From the NCBI GenBank assembly GCA_000531095.1, contig HG799475.1:78686-142685 (forward strand): a stretch of 64,000 nucleotides of DNA. The letters are read 5' to 3'. Positions 19,219 to 29,281 of the stretch are shown here, piece after piece. Made by a program: the position numbers and the translations under genes. The notes beneath the pieces are model-generated. The model had not been told where the DNA came from and ran no database searches. It worked only from the letters and a program-made list of their open reading frames with translations. The stretch comes from Gemmata massiliana. GTDB taxonomy: Bacteria; Planctomycetota; Planctomycetia; Gemmatales; Gemmataceae. Each line of letters starts with the position of its first letter. Position 1 is the first letter of the stretch.

Positions 19219-20463
19219 TCACGGGCGCCCGGCGCGGGCCTTCGAGCCGATGCACCACAGGCTCGTCGCCGAGCGGACGAACAGGTGCCCGTCCGACACA
19301 GCCGGCGTCGCGTGGCACTCCTCGCCCAGCGCGTTCTTCGTGACCAGTTCGTACTCCTCGTCGGGCTTCAGGATGTACGTGGTGCCGTCGTCCGCGAGGC
19401 AGTAGATCAGGTCGTTGATGAGGAGCGGCGAGGCGTGGTGCAGGCGCGAGCCGAGGCGCTCGGACCAGAGTTTCTTACCCGTTTTCGCTTCGAGTAGCGT
19501 TGCGATCCCGGAATCCGACAGCACGAACAGGTGTTTCCCAAACGCGAGCGGCGACGGAACGTAGGACGCGACCTTCGTGTCGGACCACTTGGTGTGTGAT
19601 TTGGTGACGTTGCCCGTTCCGGTCGGGTCGAGGGCGACGAGCGTGTTGTTGGGGCTGGTGCCGGTCGCAAAGACCAGCCCTTCGGTGAACGCGACCGTCG
19701 CGACGAACTTGTCCGTCGTGCTGTCCGCGATCCAGAGCTGTTTACCGGTGGTCGGCTCGAACGCGGCGACCGACTTGCTCCCGGCCAACACCAGTTGCAA
19801 CTTTCCGCGAACTTCCACGAACAGCGGCACGCTGAATGACCGCACGCGGTTGGGGCGGTTGATCTTCCACTTCGTTGCGCCGGTCGTTTTGTCGAGCGCA
19901 GCTACGAACGCATCGCCGTCCGAGTCACCATTAACGATCACGAGGTCGCCGAACAGCACCGGCGTTCCGCAAAACCCGTGAACGGAATCGAACCCGTCGA
20001 ACGACTTCAACCAGACCTGTTTTCCGGCAAACGAATAGCACGCGACCGCGACCTTTCCAGCGTCCAAAAACGTGACCCACACGTGGGTGCCGTCACTCGC
20101 GGGCGTGGAACTGGCGGGCGTGTTGTTCTTGTGCATCTTCTCGGCCGTGGCACTCAGCACGCTCTGCTTCCAGAGCAACTTGCCGTCTTTACGGTCGAAG
20201 CACAGGAGTAAGCGATCGGTCGTTGATGACTCGAACGACGTGAGGAACACGCGCCCGTTGGAAACGACGGGCGACGAGTGCCCAGTACCGGGAACGTCCA
20301 CCTTCCAAACGATGTTCTCGGTTGCGCTCCACTTGGTAGGGATCGCGGCGTCGGTCACGATGCCGTCGCCCTTTGGCCCGCGCCACACCGGCCAGTCGGC
20401 GGCACGGAGGGAGGGTGCGAATATGAGCCCGAGCAAGAAGCAGCAAATCGGAGCGCGGAGCAT
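19219..20463 (-). CDS. PQQ-like beta-propeller protein
   Basis: 414 residues from ATG 20463 (MLRAPICCFLLGLIFAPSLRAADWPVWRGP with signal peptide). Repeating blades of the PQQ/BamB type are visible: LLLCFDRKDGKLLWKQSVLS, SFAGKQVWLKSFDG, ALDKTTGATKWKINRP, AFEPTTGKQLWIADS and LLEAKTGKKLWSERL. Exported propellers of this kind are common in planctomycetes and often called outer membrane assembly-like, but no partner is proven here. The ATG overlaps the end of the cytochrome c-WD40 gene, so it is the last gene of the long operon that starts near 32.1 kb. Confidence 0.88.
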   Translation of the reverse strand: MLRAPICCFLLGLIFAPSLRAADWPVWRGPKGDGIVTDAAIPTKWSATENIVWKVDVPGTGHSSPVVSNGRVFLTSFESSTTDRLLLCFDRKDGKLLWKQSVLSATAEKMHKNNTPASSTPASDGTHVWVTFLDAGKVAVACYSFAGKQVWLKSFDGFDSVHGFCGTPVLFGDLVIVNGDSDGDAFVAALDKTTGATKWKINRPNRVRSFSVPLFVEVRGKLQLVLAGSKSVAAFEPTTGKQLWIADSTTDKFVATVAFTEGLVFATGTSPNNTLVALDPTGTGNVTKSHTKWSDTKVASYVPSPLAFGKHLFVLSDSGIATLLEAKTGKKLWSERLGSRLHHASPLLINDLIYCLADDGTTYILKPDEEYELVTKNALGEECHATPAVSDGHLFVRSATSLWCIGSKARAGRP

Positions 20464-22138
20464 TATTTCTTCTCCTCCGCCTTCGTGATTGCCGCTTCCA
20501 CTTCGACCACTTCGGCCTTCATCGCGAGTGCGGCCTCGCAGAGTTGCAGGTAAGCCTTTGCGAGCGCCGGGTTCTTCGGGCTGCGAGCGGCTTCGTCCTT
20601 GAGCTTCTCCGCCGCGTCCTCCACGGCCTTAAGTGCGGTTCGTTTGCGAGCCAGTTCCGCCTGAAGATTCGCGGGTGCAGTCGACGGGATGACCGGAGTA
20701 GTCGGTCGAACGGCCGCGACGGGCAAGTTCGGCGTCGGCACTGGGATTGCTGCCAGCGCTGAGGGTTTCGTTTCGACCGGCAGAGCGAGTTTCACGCCCG
20801 TTCCGCCCGCGACCGGCCACGTCCGAACCGCACCGGCCCAGTCACCGGACAGGACCGTCTTCGCGTCCGCGGTGAACGCGACTTTCAGTACCGCGTCGTC
20901 CGCGGGACCGAACTCGGCCGCGCGCTTCCCCTTCTCGTCCCAGAGTTTCACGCGCCCGTCACGCCCCGCGGTGACGATCGCGCCGGAAGCGTGGAACGCG
21001 ACGTCTGCCGCCCCGCCCTCGTGTGCCTCCCACTTCGTGATCTCGGTCCCTGTGTGCATGTTCCAAACGCGCACCGTCTGGTCGTCGCTACTCGTCGCGA
21101 GCGCGTCCGAGTCCGCGCGCCAGGCGATCCCCGTCACGCCCTTCGTGTGCCCGCGGAGCGTGTAGAACTCCTTGCCGGACTTCGTTTCCCACACGTACAG
21201 TCCGCCGAACCGGTCGCCGGCTGCGACGAGCAGCCCCTCCGGGCTGAACCCGACCGACAGCACCCAACTTCGTATAATGTATGCGAAACGTAGTGGACGA
21301 TCTTGCCGTCGGGTACGGAAACCACCTTCACGATGCGGTTGGGACCGCCGAACACGACGCGGGATTTGTCCGCCGAGATGTCGGCCGCAAGAACCGCGTC
21401 GTTCTCGTCGGCAACCGCGAACTGACGCTTCCACGAAGCGACGTCGTACCCGACCACGGCACCCGATTGCCCGCCGACACCGCCCGCAGCGAGCAGCATC
21501 TTTCCGTCACGTGAGAAGCGAAGAACGTGAACCTCGCCTTCTGGAAACGCGAGCGCGCCGAGCGATTTACCGCTGGGCAATTCGTAGAGCAGGATTTGCT
21601 TCTTCCCGGGAACCGCAACAATCGGCGCGCTGGGGCTGACCGCAAGTGCGGTCACCGGCGTGAGTCGCGCCAGGGTCGCGACTTTGCCGAGGCCGTCAAG
21701 ATTTTTGGGCGCAGGAGTAGGCGTGGCCTTCGTAGAAGCCGCTCCGCCCACCTTCTCAACCAGTCCGCCCTCGATCCACTTGCGGAGCATGTCGATTTCG
21801 GTTTGAGGGATCTTGGGGCTGTTCGGCGGCATCTTCGGGTCTTCGAGGTGCGCCGTCATCGTGTAGAGCGGGCTGGAATCCGGCTTCCCCTCAACAACTG
21901 CCCGGCCCGACACCCCGCCGAGCATCACCGCCGCGTAGCTCGACAGGTCGAGTTCCCCTCGCGGGCGCTCCGCGTTGTGGCACTTGCCGCACCGCTTCGC
22001 GAGGATCGGGCGCACCTGACCGTCGAACGTGACTTTCGCGCCCTCGACCTTCTCGTCGGCCCGGACCGGCGGTGCCGCGAGGGACGAGAAGTGAATCACG
22101 AGCGCGAGTAACAAGAACACACACGGTCGCAGCGTCAC
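20463..22138 (-). pseudogene. Cytochrome c-type domain plus WD40 protein, frameshift at a loxP-like sequence
   Basis: Starts at GTG 22138 (TLRPCVFLLLALVIHFSSLA signal peptide). The N-terminal planctomycete cytochrome domain has ILAKRCGKCHNAERPRGELD and MPPNSPKIPQTEIDMLRKWI. WD40 blades follow (VLRFSRDGKMLLAAGG). The frame breaks at about 21266-21290 and resumes with VLSVGFSPEGLLVAAGDRFG, TVRVWNMHTGTEITKWEAHE and VKLWDEKGKRA. It ends in a coiled-coil region (LQAELARKRTALKAVEDAAE). The break coincides with 19 bases identical to loxP, so it is probably not biological and the gene is likely intact in the living cell. It sits between DUF1549/1553 (62 bp away) and the PQQ propeller gene. Confidence 0.85.
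21266..21284. other. loxP-identical 19-mer, probable library linker remnant
   Basis: The sequence aacttcgtataatgtatgc is identical to the left arm and spacer of loxP. The following bases match the right arm only partly. It lies exactly where the cytochrome-WD40 frame breaks. loxP forms part of the circularisation linker of some mate-pair/paired-end libraries, so contamination is the simplest explanation. No Cre-like gene is seen in the window. Confidence 0.75.
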
Positions 22139-22199
22139 AGCGGTGATCCTCGAGGTTGGCGAAATAAACCCAGCCGGCCTTATCGCTCGTCCCACTGCA

Positions 22200-24611
22200 T
22201 CAGCGGTTGAAAATGAACTCGTTCGTGTTCAGCAGCGCCCAGAACAGGTCTTCGAGCGCCTCCTTCTTGTCGGTCGCTTGTTCGAGCCGGGGCGCGAGTT
22301 TGGCGACTTCGTTCGCGGTGGGCTTGCGGCCCAAACACCGCAGGTACAGTTCCTCGGCCACCGCTGCCGGTTCTTTCTTGGCGAGCAATCCCTCCACCAC
22401 TTTCCCCTCACCGATCTTGCCCGTGGTGGTTTCGCCGTTGAGCAGGTGGAGCGCTTGCGAGAGCGTCGGCGTGGTCTTCACCTCACACGTGCAGGCGGTG
22501 GCGCGGGTGGACCGGCCGAACGTGGTGAGGAAGTAGTTCGGGGTGCGACCGTCCGGGAGGTGAACCGCCCGCCCGCCGAGCGGCAGGTTGGGGAACCGGT
22601 TCGCCGTCTCGGTTACCTGAGTGATGCAGTCGAGAAGCACTTCGGCGCGCATCCGGCGCACAGTTTGGCGCGCGAAGTTTCGCTCGTCCCACTCGTTCGT
22701 CGGGTTCCGCTTTGTGGAGAGCTGGTACGTGCGACTGAGGCAGATGTCGCGTGCGAGCTTCTTCACATCGAACTTGTATTCGGACGCTTTCTTGCCGAGC
22801 GCATCGAGCAGCTCCGGGTTGCTCGCGGGGTTCGACACGCGGACGTCGTCCACCGCGTCCACGATGCCCTTCCCGAAGAAGTGAGCCCAAACGGTGTTGC
22901 TGATGTTCCGGGCGAACGCCGCATTATCGGTGCTGGTCAGCCAGTCCGCGAGGGCCGCCCGGTAGTCCCGGCCCGGCTTCAATTCGGGCGCGTCACCGCC
23001 CAGGAACTTCGGCTTCACGAGCCGGTCCCCGAGCGGGTGCCGCATCTCGCCCGAGCCGGCGTTGAATACGGTGAGTTCGCGCGGGTCTTGTGCGTTCTTG
23101 TACCCGACCTGACTGAAGAACGCGGCGAACCCGTAGTAGTCGTCCATCGTCCAGCGGTCGAACGGGTGGTTGTGGCACTGGGCGCACTGAATGCGCGTCC
23201 CGAGGAACACCTGCGAGACGTTCTCGGCCAGCAGTTGCGGGGTGGTTTCCGTTTGGAAGTAGTTGACGGCCGGGTTCTCGAACGTCCCGCCGACGGCCGG
23301 GAGCAGTTCGCGCACGATCTGGTCGATTGTCGCGCCGCCACGGACCTTGTCACGGAGCCACTTGTCGTAGAGTTGCAGCCCCTTCTGGCTGATGCCGTTG
23401 ATCGTGCGGATCTGGAGCATCTCGGCCCACTTCATCACCCAGATGTCCCGGAACTCGTCGCGTGCGAGGAGCGCGTCGACCAGTTTCTCGCGCTTCTTCG
23501 CGTCCGGATCGGCGAGGAACTTTTCGCGCTCCGCGAGTGTGGGGAGTAAGCCCAACAGATCGATGTACACGCGGCGCAGGAACACTTCGTCGGTACAGCA
23601 CGTCGGAGGGGACGACGTGGAGGCGGTTGAGTTTCGCGTGGACGTGCGTGTCGATGTAGTTGAACGCCGGCGTCTTCGGGTCGGTGAACTCGGTGCCGGG
23701 CCGAACGATCGACGGCGCTCCCCTCCGTGAACTGGTCGAACCGCGCGAGAATGAACGCCTCACCCGGCCCGGTCCCCGTAATCACGCCGTACATCGGAAA
23801 CGGTCGCGGCCGCGTCGTTGTTACCGACGAACACGGTGAACCGAGTCACGTCGCGGTCGGTACCGTCGTCGTACTTGGCGCGAACCACGAGGCGCTGGGC
23901 CTCGCCCTTCGTCGCGAACACCGCCTGCTTCGGGAACACCTCGATGCTCACCGGCTTGGCCGTACTCTTCGGGTCTTTGGGGGCGCCGCCTTCGAGCCAG
24001 CGCAACAGCAACAGGTAGTTTTCGCTACCCGGTTCGATGCGCGTTCCGCCCGTGTGCGGAACCTTCCCGATGGCCTTGTTGATGAGCAGGCAATCGTCCG
24101 GTGTCGCGAGATTAACTCGGCGCCCGCCCATCTCACGGGTGATGCGGAAGTGGTCGCCCTCGGGGTCGTACCCGAACAGCCCCAACCGGAACCCGTCCTT
24201 CCCGGACGCGGAGCCGTGGCACTTGCCCGTGTTGCAGCCCACTTTTGTGAGGACCGGCATCACGTCCGTGCGGAATCGGAGTGCTTCTGCTTCTTTTGCC
24301 TTCGTCACAGTTACGGGCACCTTCGCGGAGAACGTGCCGAACGCGACGCTGAGCGTTGCTGCTCCATCTGTAACCGGTGCGAGAAAGGCGTTCGTGATCG
24401 TAGCGACCGGCTTATCGAGCGCGAACGTGGCACTGGCGGTCACGTCCTTTGTGCTGCCGTCGGCGAACTCCGCCTGCACGACCACCCCCTGGCGGTCGCG
24501 TGCCGAAGTCAGGTCGACCCGATCCGGCGCAACGGTGATCCGCACCGGCTCCGCTGCGCGGACGGGAGCGACAACGGCTACCAACACAGCAGCGATCAGC
24601 GCAAAACGCAT
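22200..24611 (-). pseudogene. BIG2-like/DUF1549/DUF1553 protein, frameshifted in the middle
   Basis: Starts at ATG 24611 (MRFALIAAVLVAVVAPVRAA). First half: a BIG2-like domain (ADGSTKDVTASATFALDKPV), a cytochrome-like VGCNTGKCHGSASGKDGFRL and a second BIG2-like segment. Between about 23580 and 23830 the coding sense passes through three frames (GPGEAFILARFDQFTEG; IVRPGTEFTDPKTPAFNYID; then DEVFLRRVYIDLLGLLPT), and the net length is a multiple of three. DUF1549 (RIQCAQCHNHPFDRWTMDDY) and DUF1553 run on undisturbed to the stop, ending ALLNTNEFIFNR. An 803-residue product is normal for the family, so sequencing error is a serious alternative to decay. Lies in the DUF1501/PPC operon. Confidence 0.85.
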
Positions 24612-24688
24612 AGGGAAGGTCCTCGGGTGTACTTCTTCGCCCGTTTCTTTGTTTCTCGCTCGCGGAGGCAATATCGCACTCCGCGGGG

Positions 24689-27160
24689 TTACTTCTTCTT
24701 TTGCTCCAGCCGCAGAGCATCGAGCGGGCTGAGCGGTTTGCCGGTCGCGTCGGTCTTCACCGCGCCGGGTGCGTCCACCTTCAGCGCCCCGTCGCGCCCG
24801 AGCCGGTAGACGATCTTCTGCCCGCCCAAAGTGCCGGTCAGTTCGCACACGAGTGATGCGTGCGCGCCGGGGGGCGTGGTTGCGTCGATGGCGACGGTGA
24901 ACTCGACCTGTTTCGTGTCGGCCTGAACCTGAACTTCTTTTGAAGTCGCACGCGGGGGAAGCCCGTCGAGCTTCGCCGTGAAATTACCCTTCAGCGGCGG
25001 GCCGTCGAACTTGCAGACCACCTTGACCGACTTGCCCTGTTCCCCCGCGGCGAGGTCGAATTTACCCTTCAGCGGCGCTTCGGCGAGTTTCACCGCGTGC
25101 ATCTCGGACGCGACCGGGGGCATCCCTTCGGGAGACCGACGCGACCGCCGACCACCGCCGCCTCCACTCGCACCCATGCCGCCCATTCCCATCGGTGCGG
25201 CGAGCGGGTCACGCGCCGCGCGCCCCGGGCGAGCAACGTTCGCCTCCGCGATGAGCTTCCAGTCACCCAGCTCGGCGTCCTTACTCGCGACGAGCGTGAC
25301 AACGGCTTCCGTTTTGTTTGCGGGAATGAGAACCGCGGTCGGGACTTCGACACCCGGCGGCAGACAGGGGAACGTCACTTCGATCGGTTCGGTGAAATCC
25401 TTGGCTCGGTTGACCTGCACCGTCACATCGAGTGTCCCGTCGGCGGCGATGGGCGCAACCGGCGGAACAATGCTGACGGACAGCGGAGATTCTTCCACAA
25501 CCACGATCGCGAGTTTCGCAAGCGCAACCGAGTGGAGCGCGGAATCACCTGGCCCGCGAACGAGCGTGACTTGCTGTGTGAACCCACCGGTGATCGGCGA
25601 TTTTGGCTCCCCGCCGGTTCCGGTCAGGTCGATCAGATTCCCGCCGAGGGGTGCATCCGCAGCGGCCTCGAACACAACCGGCAGGAGATACTCGTCCGCG
25701 GGAATTGGACTCAGCCCGACCTTCACCCCCGTGGGCAGCGCGCTTGTGGCGAGCGTCACAGGGCCGGTATACCCGTCGCGCCGAACCGCGAGGTAGGCGG
25801 TAACGCGGTTCCCACGCGGCACAGTGATGACGTTCCGGTTCTGGGTCTTCCGGTTGCGTTCGGGCAGAAACACCGCGAGGCCCATTTGAGGGCGGGCGAG
25901 TTCGATGCGGTAGATGAACGCCGGGCCGCCCTGGTTCCGCTTGTCGGTGACGCGGACGAAGTATTCGCCGTCCGCGGGGATCGCGACCTGGAGTCGGCTG
26001 TCGTGCGTTTCGTCGTCGTCGTTGGAACCGAGGAGTTCTCCTCCAGCATCGAGTACCGCAACGACCGTATCGAGCGGCGCCCCGACGCGGAACGCGAACG
26101 CCTGCACATCAATCACGTCGCCCTTCTTAGCGCGGAACCGGAAGTGGTCCGCGTCGCCGGGCTTTTCGATGATCCCGTTGAACGCGACCGGCCACTCCAC
26201 CGCGACGTTCGCTTGTTTGAGTTCGTTGTTCGGTTCGACCTCGTTCACGTTCGGGAACGCCGACACGCGGAACGGGTTGGGGGTCGGCGCGTTGCCGTTG
26301 AGATCGGAGGGATAGAACTCGAACGGGGTGCCGACCTTCGGAAGTTTGACCCGCTCGGATCGCTCACCCGTGGCGTCACCGAACAGCTTCACCGCGACTT
26401 CGGTTCCGGCTTGCCCGCCGGCGGGGAAGACCGCGCCGGGCCGCGTAAAGGTGCCGATGTGGAGTACGTAACGGTGCGTGTCGCCGCCACCGAAATTCGT
26501 GTCGTGGACCTGAACCATATAGGTGCCGTCGCTCGGCGCGAGGATCGTCACGAACGGGTCTTGGCGGAACAGTGGGGTGTCGTCGACCGCGGCCAGTTGC
26601 TTCCCGTCCGGCCCGAATACCGCGATGGCGGTGTCGTTGAGTTCGCCACCCATCCGGACGCCTTCGATCTCGGCCGCGAGCCGCTGCCCCTTCTTCAGCG
26701 CGACCGCGAAGTAATCGGACCCGCCCGATTCGACCACGCCCGCGACGCTCACGTTCAGCGGAACCGATTGGGCCTGTTCGCGCGTGTCGTTGGGCTCCTT
26801 CTCGGGCACGACGGGGAACGGCGAGACGCGGAACGTGCGGAGCTCGGACACGCCGCCTTTGGTGCGTAACCGGAACGGGTATTCGCCGAGCTTGCAGCCC
26901 GCTCCGGACTTCAGCGTCGCGGTCACTTCGTTCTCGCCCCTCGCGGTCAGCTTCGTGCAGACCACACCGGGGCCGTACATCATCAGTTCTTGCGGATCGT
27001 TTAGTCGCGCCCCGGTAATGGTCAGCGTGAACTCGGTCCCGCGCTGACCGACGCCGGGCGCGACGCCTTCGGTGGTCGGGGGAGCAGAAAAGGAATAGCC
27101 ACCAAAAGGCACAACCAGCGCAAACACAGACAAGAGGACGCGGACCGAGGTGCGATTCAT
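24689..27160 (-). CDS. Exported protein with PPC (pre-peptidase C-terminal) domains
   Basis: 823 residues from ATG 27160 with signal peptide (MNRTSVRVLLSVFALVVPFG). After an IPT/TIG-like segment there are two PPC-type beta domains marked by EPNDTREQAQSVPLNVSVAG and SDYFAVALKKGQRLAAEIEG, then EVEPNNELKQANVAVEWPVA and DHFRFRAKKGDVIDVQAFAF. The C-terminal part is beta-rich with a glycine/arginine-rich stretch (GMGGMGASGGGGGRRSRRS). No catalytic domain is visible, so this is a binding or scaffold protein. It is 57 bp downstream of DUF1501 and 78 bp upstream of DUF1549/1553, an arrangement seen repeatedly in planctomycetes. Confidence 0.85.
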   Translation of the reverse strand: MNRTSVRVLLSVFALVVPFGGYSFSAPPTTEGVAPGVGQRGTEFTLTITGARLNDPQELMMYGPGVVCTKLTARGENEVTATLKSGAGCKLGEYPFRLRTKGGVSELRTFRVSPFPVVPEKEPNDTREQAQSVPLNVSVAGVVESGGSDYFAVALKKGQRLAAEIEGVRMGGELNDTAIAVFGPDGKQLAAVDDTPLFRQDPFVTILAPSDGTYMVQVHDTNFGGGDTHRYVLHIGTFTRPGAVFPAGGQAGTEVAVKLFGDATGERSERVKLPKVGTPFEFYPSDLNGNAPTPNPFRVSAFPNVNEVEPNNELKQANVAVEWPVAFNGIIEKPGDADHFRFRAKKGDVIDVQAFAFRVGAPLDTVVAVLDAGGELLGSNDDDETHDSRLQVAIPADGEYFVRVTDKRNQGGPAFIYRIELARPQMGLAVFLPERNRKTQNRNVITVPRGNRVTAYLAVRRDGYTGPVTLATSALPTGVKVGLSPIPADEYLLPVVFEAAADAPLGGNLIDLTGTGGEPKSPITGGFTQQVTLVRGPGDSALHSVALAKLAIVVVEESPLSVSIVPPVAPIAADGTLDVTVQVNRAKDFTEPIEVTFPCLPPGVEVPTAVLIPANKTEAVVTLVASKDAELGDWKLIAEANVARPGRAARDPLAAPMGMGGMGASGGGGGRRSRRSPEGMPPVASEMHAVKLAEAPLKGKFDLAAGEQGKSVKVVCKFDGPPLKGNFTAKLDGLPPRATSKEVQVQADTKQVEFTVAIDATTPPGAHASLVCELTGTLGGQKIVYRLGRDGALKVDAPGAVKTDATGKPLSPLDALRLEQKKK

Positions 27161-27216
27161 TTGTGGTTCTCGTTTGTGCCCTTTGTGCTTTTTTGTGGCC
27201 GTTACGTCTTCCGCTC

Positions 27217-28587
27217 TCAGGCCAGTAGCCCCTTCACCACTTTGCCGTTCATGACGATCTGCTGCGGGCGGTTGCCCGGCGACATGAGATCCTTCTTCGC
27301 ATCAATACCGAGGAGGTGGTACAGCGTGTGGGCGTAGTCCTCGACGCCCAGCGCGTTCTTGGTCGGTTCGGCCGCGAGCGCGTCGCTGGCCCCGTAGACC
27401 TGCCCGCGCTTGATCCCGCCCCCGGCGAGCACCACGCTGAACACGCGCGGCCAGTGGTCGCGCCCGCCGCCCGCGTTCACCTTCGGCGTGCGCCCGAACT
27501 CGCTGTTCACCACGACCAGCGTGCTGTCGAGCAGCCCGCGCTGGTCGAGGTCGGTGACCAGCCCCGCGAGCGCCACATCGAGGACCGGCATCTGCGTTTG
27601 GATGCCGTTGTAGTGGAACGCGTGCGTGTCCCACGACCCGAAGGTAACGGTAACGAACCGCGCGCCCGCCTCGACCAGCCGGCGCGCGATCAGGAACCGC
27701 GCCGCGCCGCCGTTGCGGAACGCGAGCGGCCCGGTCAGCCCGGCCATACCGTAGAGCTTCTTGGTCTCTTCGGTTTCGCTCTTCAGGCTGAAGGCGTCGC
27801 GCACGGTGGGCGAGTTGAGCATCCCGTAGGCGCGCTGGTAGAAGCTGTCCATCGCGGCGAGCTGGTCGTCCTTCTCGGTCCTCGCGAAGTGGTCGTCGAC
27901 GAGTTCCTTCCACTCTTTGCGCGCCGCGAACCGCGCGTCATCGACGCCCCGCGGCAGCGCCAGGTCGCGCACCGCGAACCCGGGCCGACCGGGGTCGGTC
28001 CCTAGCGCGAACGGGCCGTACTGGTTGCTCAGGTACCCGCTGTTGAGGTACTGGCTGCCGGCGGTGGGCACCACGACGTACGGCGGCATGTCGTTCCGCG
28101 CGCCGAGCTGCTGCGCGGTCACGCTCCCCATGCTCGGGTACGTGAGCGCCGGGCTGGGCCGGTACCCGGTGAACATGCTGTGCTCGCCGCGGCTGTGGTC
28201 CACTTCCGTGTGCGTCATGCTGCGCACGACCGTGAGCTTGTCCGCGGCGGCCGCGGTCTTCGCCATGTGCTCGCTGAACCGCACCCCGGGGAGTTTCGTT
28301 TCGACCGTACCGAGGATGCCGCGGTACTCCGCGGGCGCGTCCGGCTTCGGGTCGAAGCTGTCCATGTGGGCGAACCCGCCCTGGAGGTAGATGTGGATCA
28401 CGGACTTCGCCTTCGCCTCGACCTTGCTGGCCGGTTCCGCGGCTTTCGCCGCCGCTTCCATCTTGAGGAAGCCGCCGAGCGACAGGCCGAGCCCCCCGAG
28501 CCAGCCGACACGAATCAGGTCGCGGCGCGTGGGGCGGGTGAAGTGGGCCGGGTCCGCGTTCCAGGTGCCGGGTTGTGGGGCGCTCAT
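27217..28587 (-). CDS. DUF1501 domain protein with Tat-like signal
   Basis: 456 residues from ATG 28587. A twin-arginine-like signal (RRDLIRVGWLGGLGLSLGGF) is followed by the DUF1501 core: SVIHIYLQGGFAHMDSFDPK, MTHTEVDHSRGEHSMFTGYR, FVTVTFGSWDTHAFHYNG and STLVVVNSEFGRTPKVNAGG with GRDHWPRVFS. The fold is sulfatase/alkaline-phosphatase-like; the substrate is unknown. It is complete. It follows the DNRLRE-type gene by about 40 bp and precedes the PPC gene by 57 bp. Confidence 0.93.
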   Translation of the reverse strand: MSAPQPGTWNADPAHFTRPTRRDLIRVGWLGGLGLSLGGFLKMEAAAKAAEPASKVEAKAKSVIHIYLQGGFAHMDSFDPKPDAPAEYRGILGTVETKLPGVRFSEHMAKTAAAADKLTVVRSMTHTEVDHSRGEHSMFTGYRPSPALTYPSMGSVTAQQLGARNDMPPYVVVPTAGSQYLNSGYLSNQYGPFALGTDPGRPGFAVRDLALPRGVDDARFAARKEWKELVDDHFARTEKDDQLAAMDSFYQRAYGMLNSPTVRDAFSLKSETEETKKLYGMAGLTGPLAFRNGGAARFLIARRLVEAGARFVTVTFGSWDTHAFHYNGIQTQMPVLDVALAGLVTDLDQRGLLDSTLVVVNSEFGRTPKVNAGGGRDHWPRVFSVVLAGGGIKRGQVYGASDALAAEPTKNALGVEDYAHTLYHLLGIDAKKDLMSPGNRPQQIVMNGKVVKGLLA

Positions 28588-28627
28588 TTGGTCCTCATGG
28601 TAATTTGAGCCGGGGGCGGGTTGTGTG

Positions 28628-29281
28628 TCACTTCTTGGGCGGGGTGAACTCGACCACCAATTTCGGGCGCTGCTTCGCGTCCTCGAACTCGGACGTGTAG
28701 AAGTCCCACCCGTTGCCGCCGGTGTTGATGAACACCCAGCCGTAGTTGGGCGTGCCGTTGGCCCACGCCTGCACGGTGTCCGTCACTTCAAAGGGGATGT
28801 CCGACGAACTGGCCGAGATCTTCCCGAACGTGAAACTGTCTTTCTGCTTCGAGGCTTCGAGCCCGTCGGCGGTCACGCCCGCGACCAAGCTCGTCCAGGT
28901 GGCAGTGCGCTTCCACGGCACGAGCATCCGGTGCAGGTGAACCGTGTCGCCCGGATCGAACGCGCTCACGACCATCTTAGCCGAATGGATCGCGGACTTC
29001 GGCGGGATCTGTCCGGGTTTGTCGCCGATGATGTTCTCGAACCGCATCAGAATTTGGCTCTCGCCGCCGTCGTTGTCGGCGTCGCTGCTCGCGTTCGGGT
29101 TCCCTTCGAGGCACGTGTTCGGCGACACTGCCCAGATCTCGATGTCCACGGTACCGGCGTAGCCGTTCGCCCCGTCCTGGAACGTCACGGTCCGTTTCGC
29201 GCCGGTGCCCGGAGGCACATCGGCAGTGAGCCCCACCGCTACGAGCAGGGCGCCCGCGAGCGCTGCGAAAGTTACTTTCAT
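28628..29281 (-). CDS. Secreted DNRLRE/CBM96-like beta-sandwich protein
   Basis: 217 residues from ATG 29281 (MKVTFAALAGALLVAVGLTA). The family look comes from AKRTVTFQDGANGYAGTVDI, ESQILMRFENIIGDKPGQIP, IHSAKMVVSAFDPGDTVHLH, FEVTDTVQAWANGTPNYGWV and the closing RPKLVVEFTP. Such modules bind carbohydrate or act as structural beta-sandwiches. The start codon overlaps the TGA of the sigma fusion gene upstream, indicating translational coupling. A longer reading frame upstream (to 29635) lies inside the sigma gene and is rejected. Confidence 0.82.
   Translation of the reverse strand: MKVTFAALAGALLVAVGLTADVPPGTGAKRTVTFQDGANGYAGTVDIEIWAVSPNTCLEGNPNASSDADNDGGESQILMRFENIIGDKPGQIPPKSAIHSAKMVVSAFDPGDTVHLHRMLVPWKRTATWTSLVAGVTADGLEASKQKDSFTFGKISASSSDIPFEVTDTVQAWANGTPNYGWVFINTGGNGWDFYTSEFEDAKQRPKLVVEFTPPKK

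Noticed and set aside
21266..21300. A natural lox-type recombination site
   Set aside because: Only 19 of 34 bases match with a degraded right arm, it lies inside a coding gene at its frame break, and no Cre-like gene is present; library linker is simpler.
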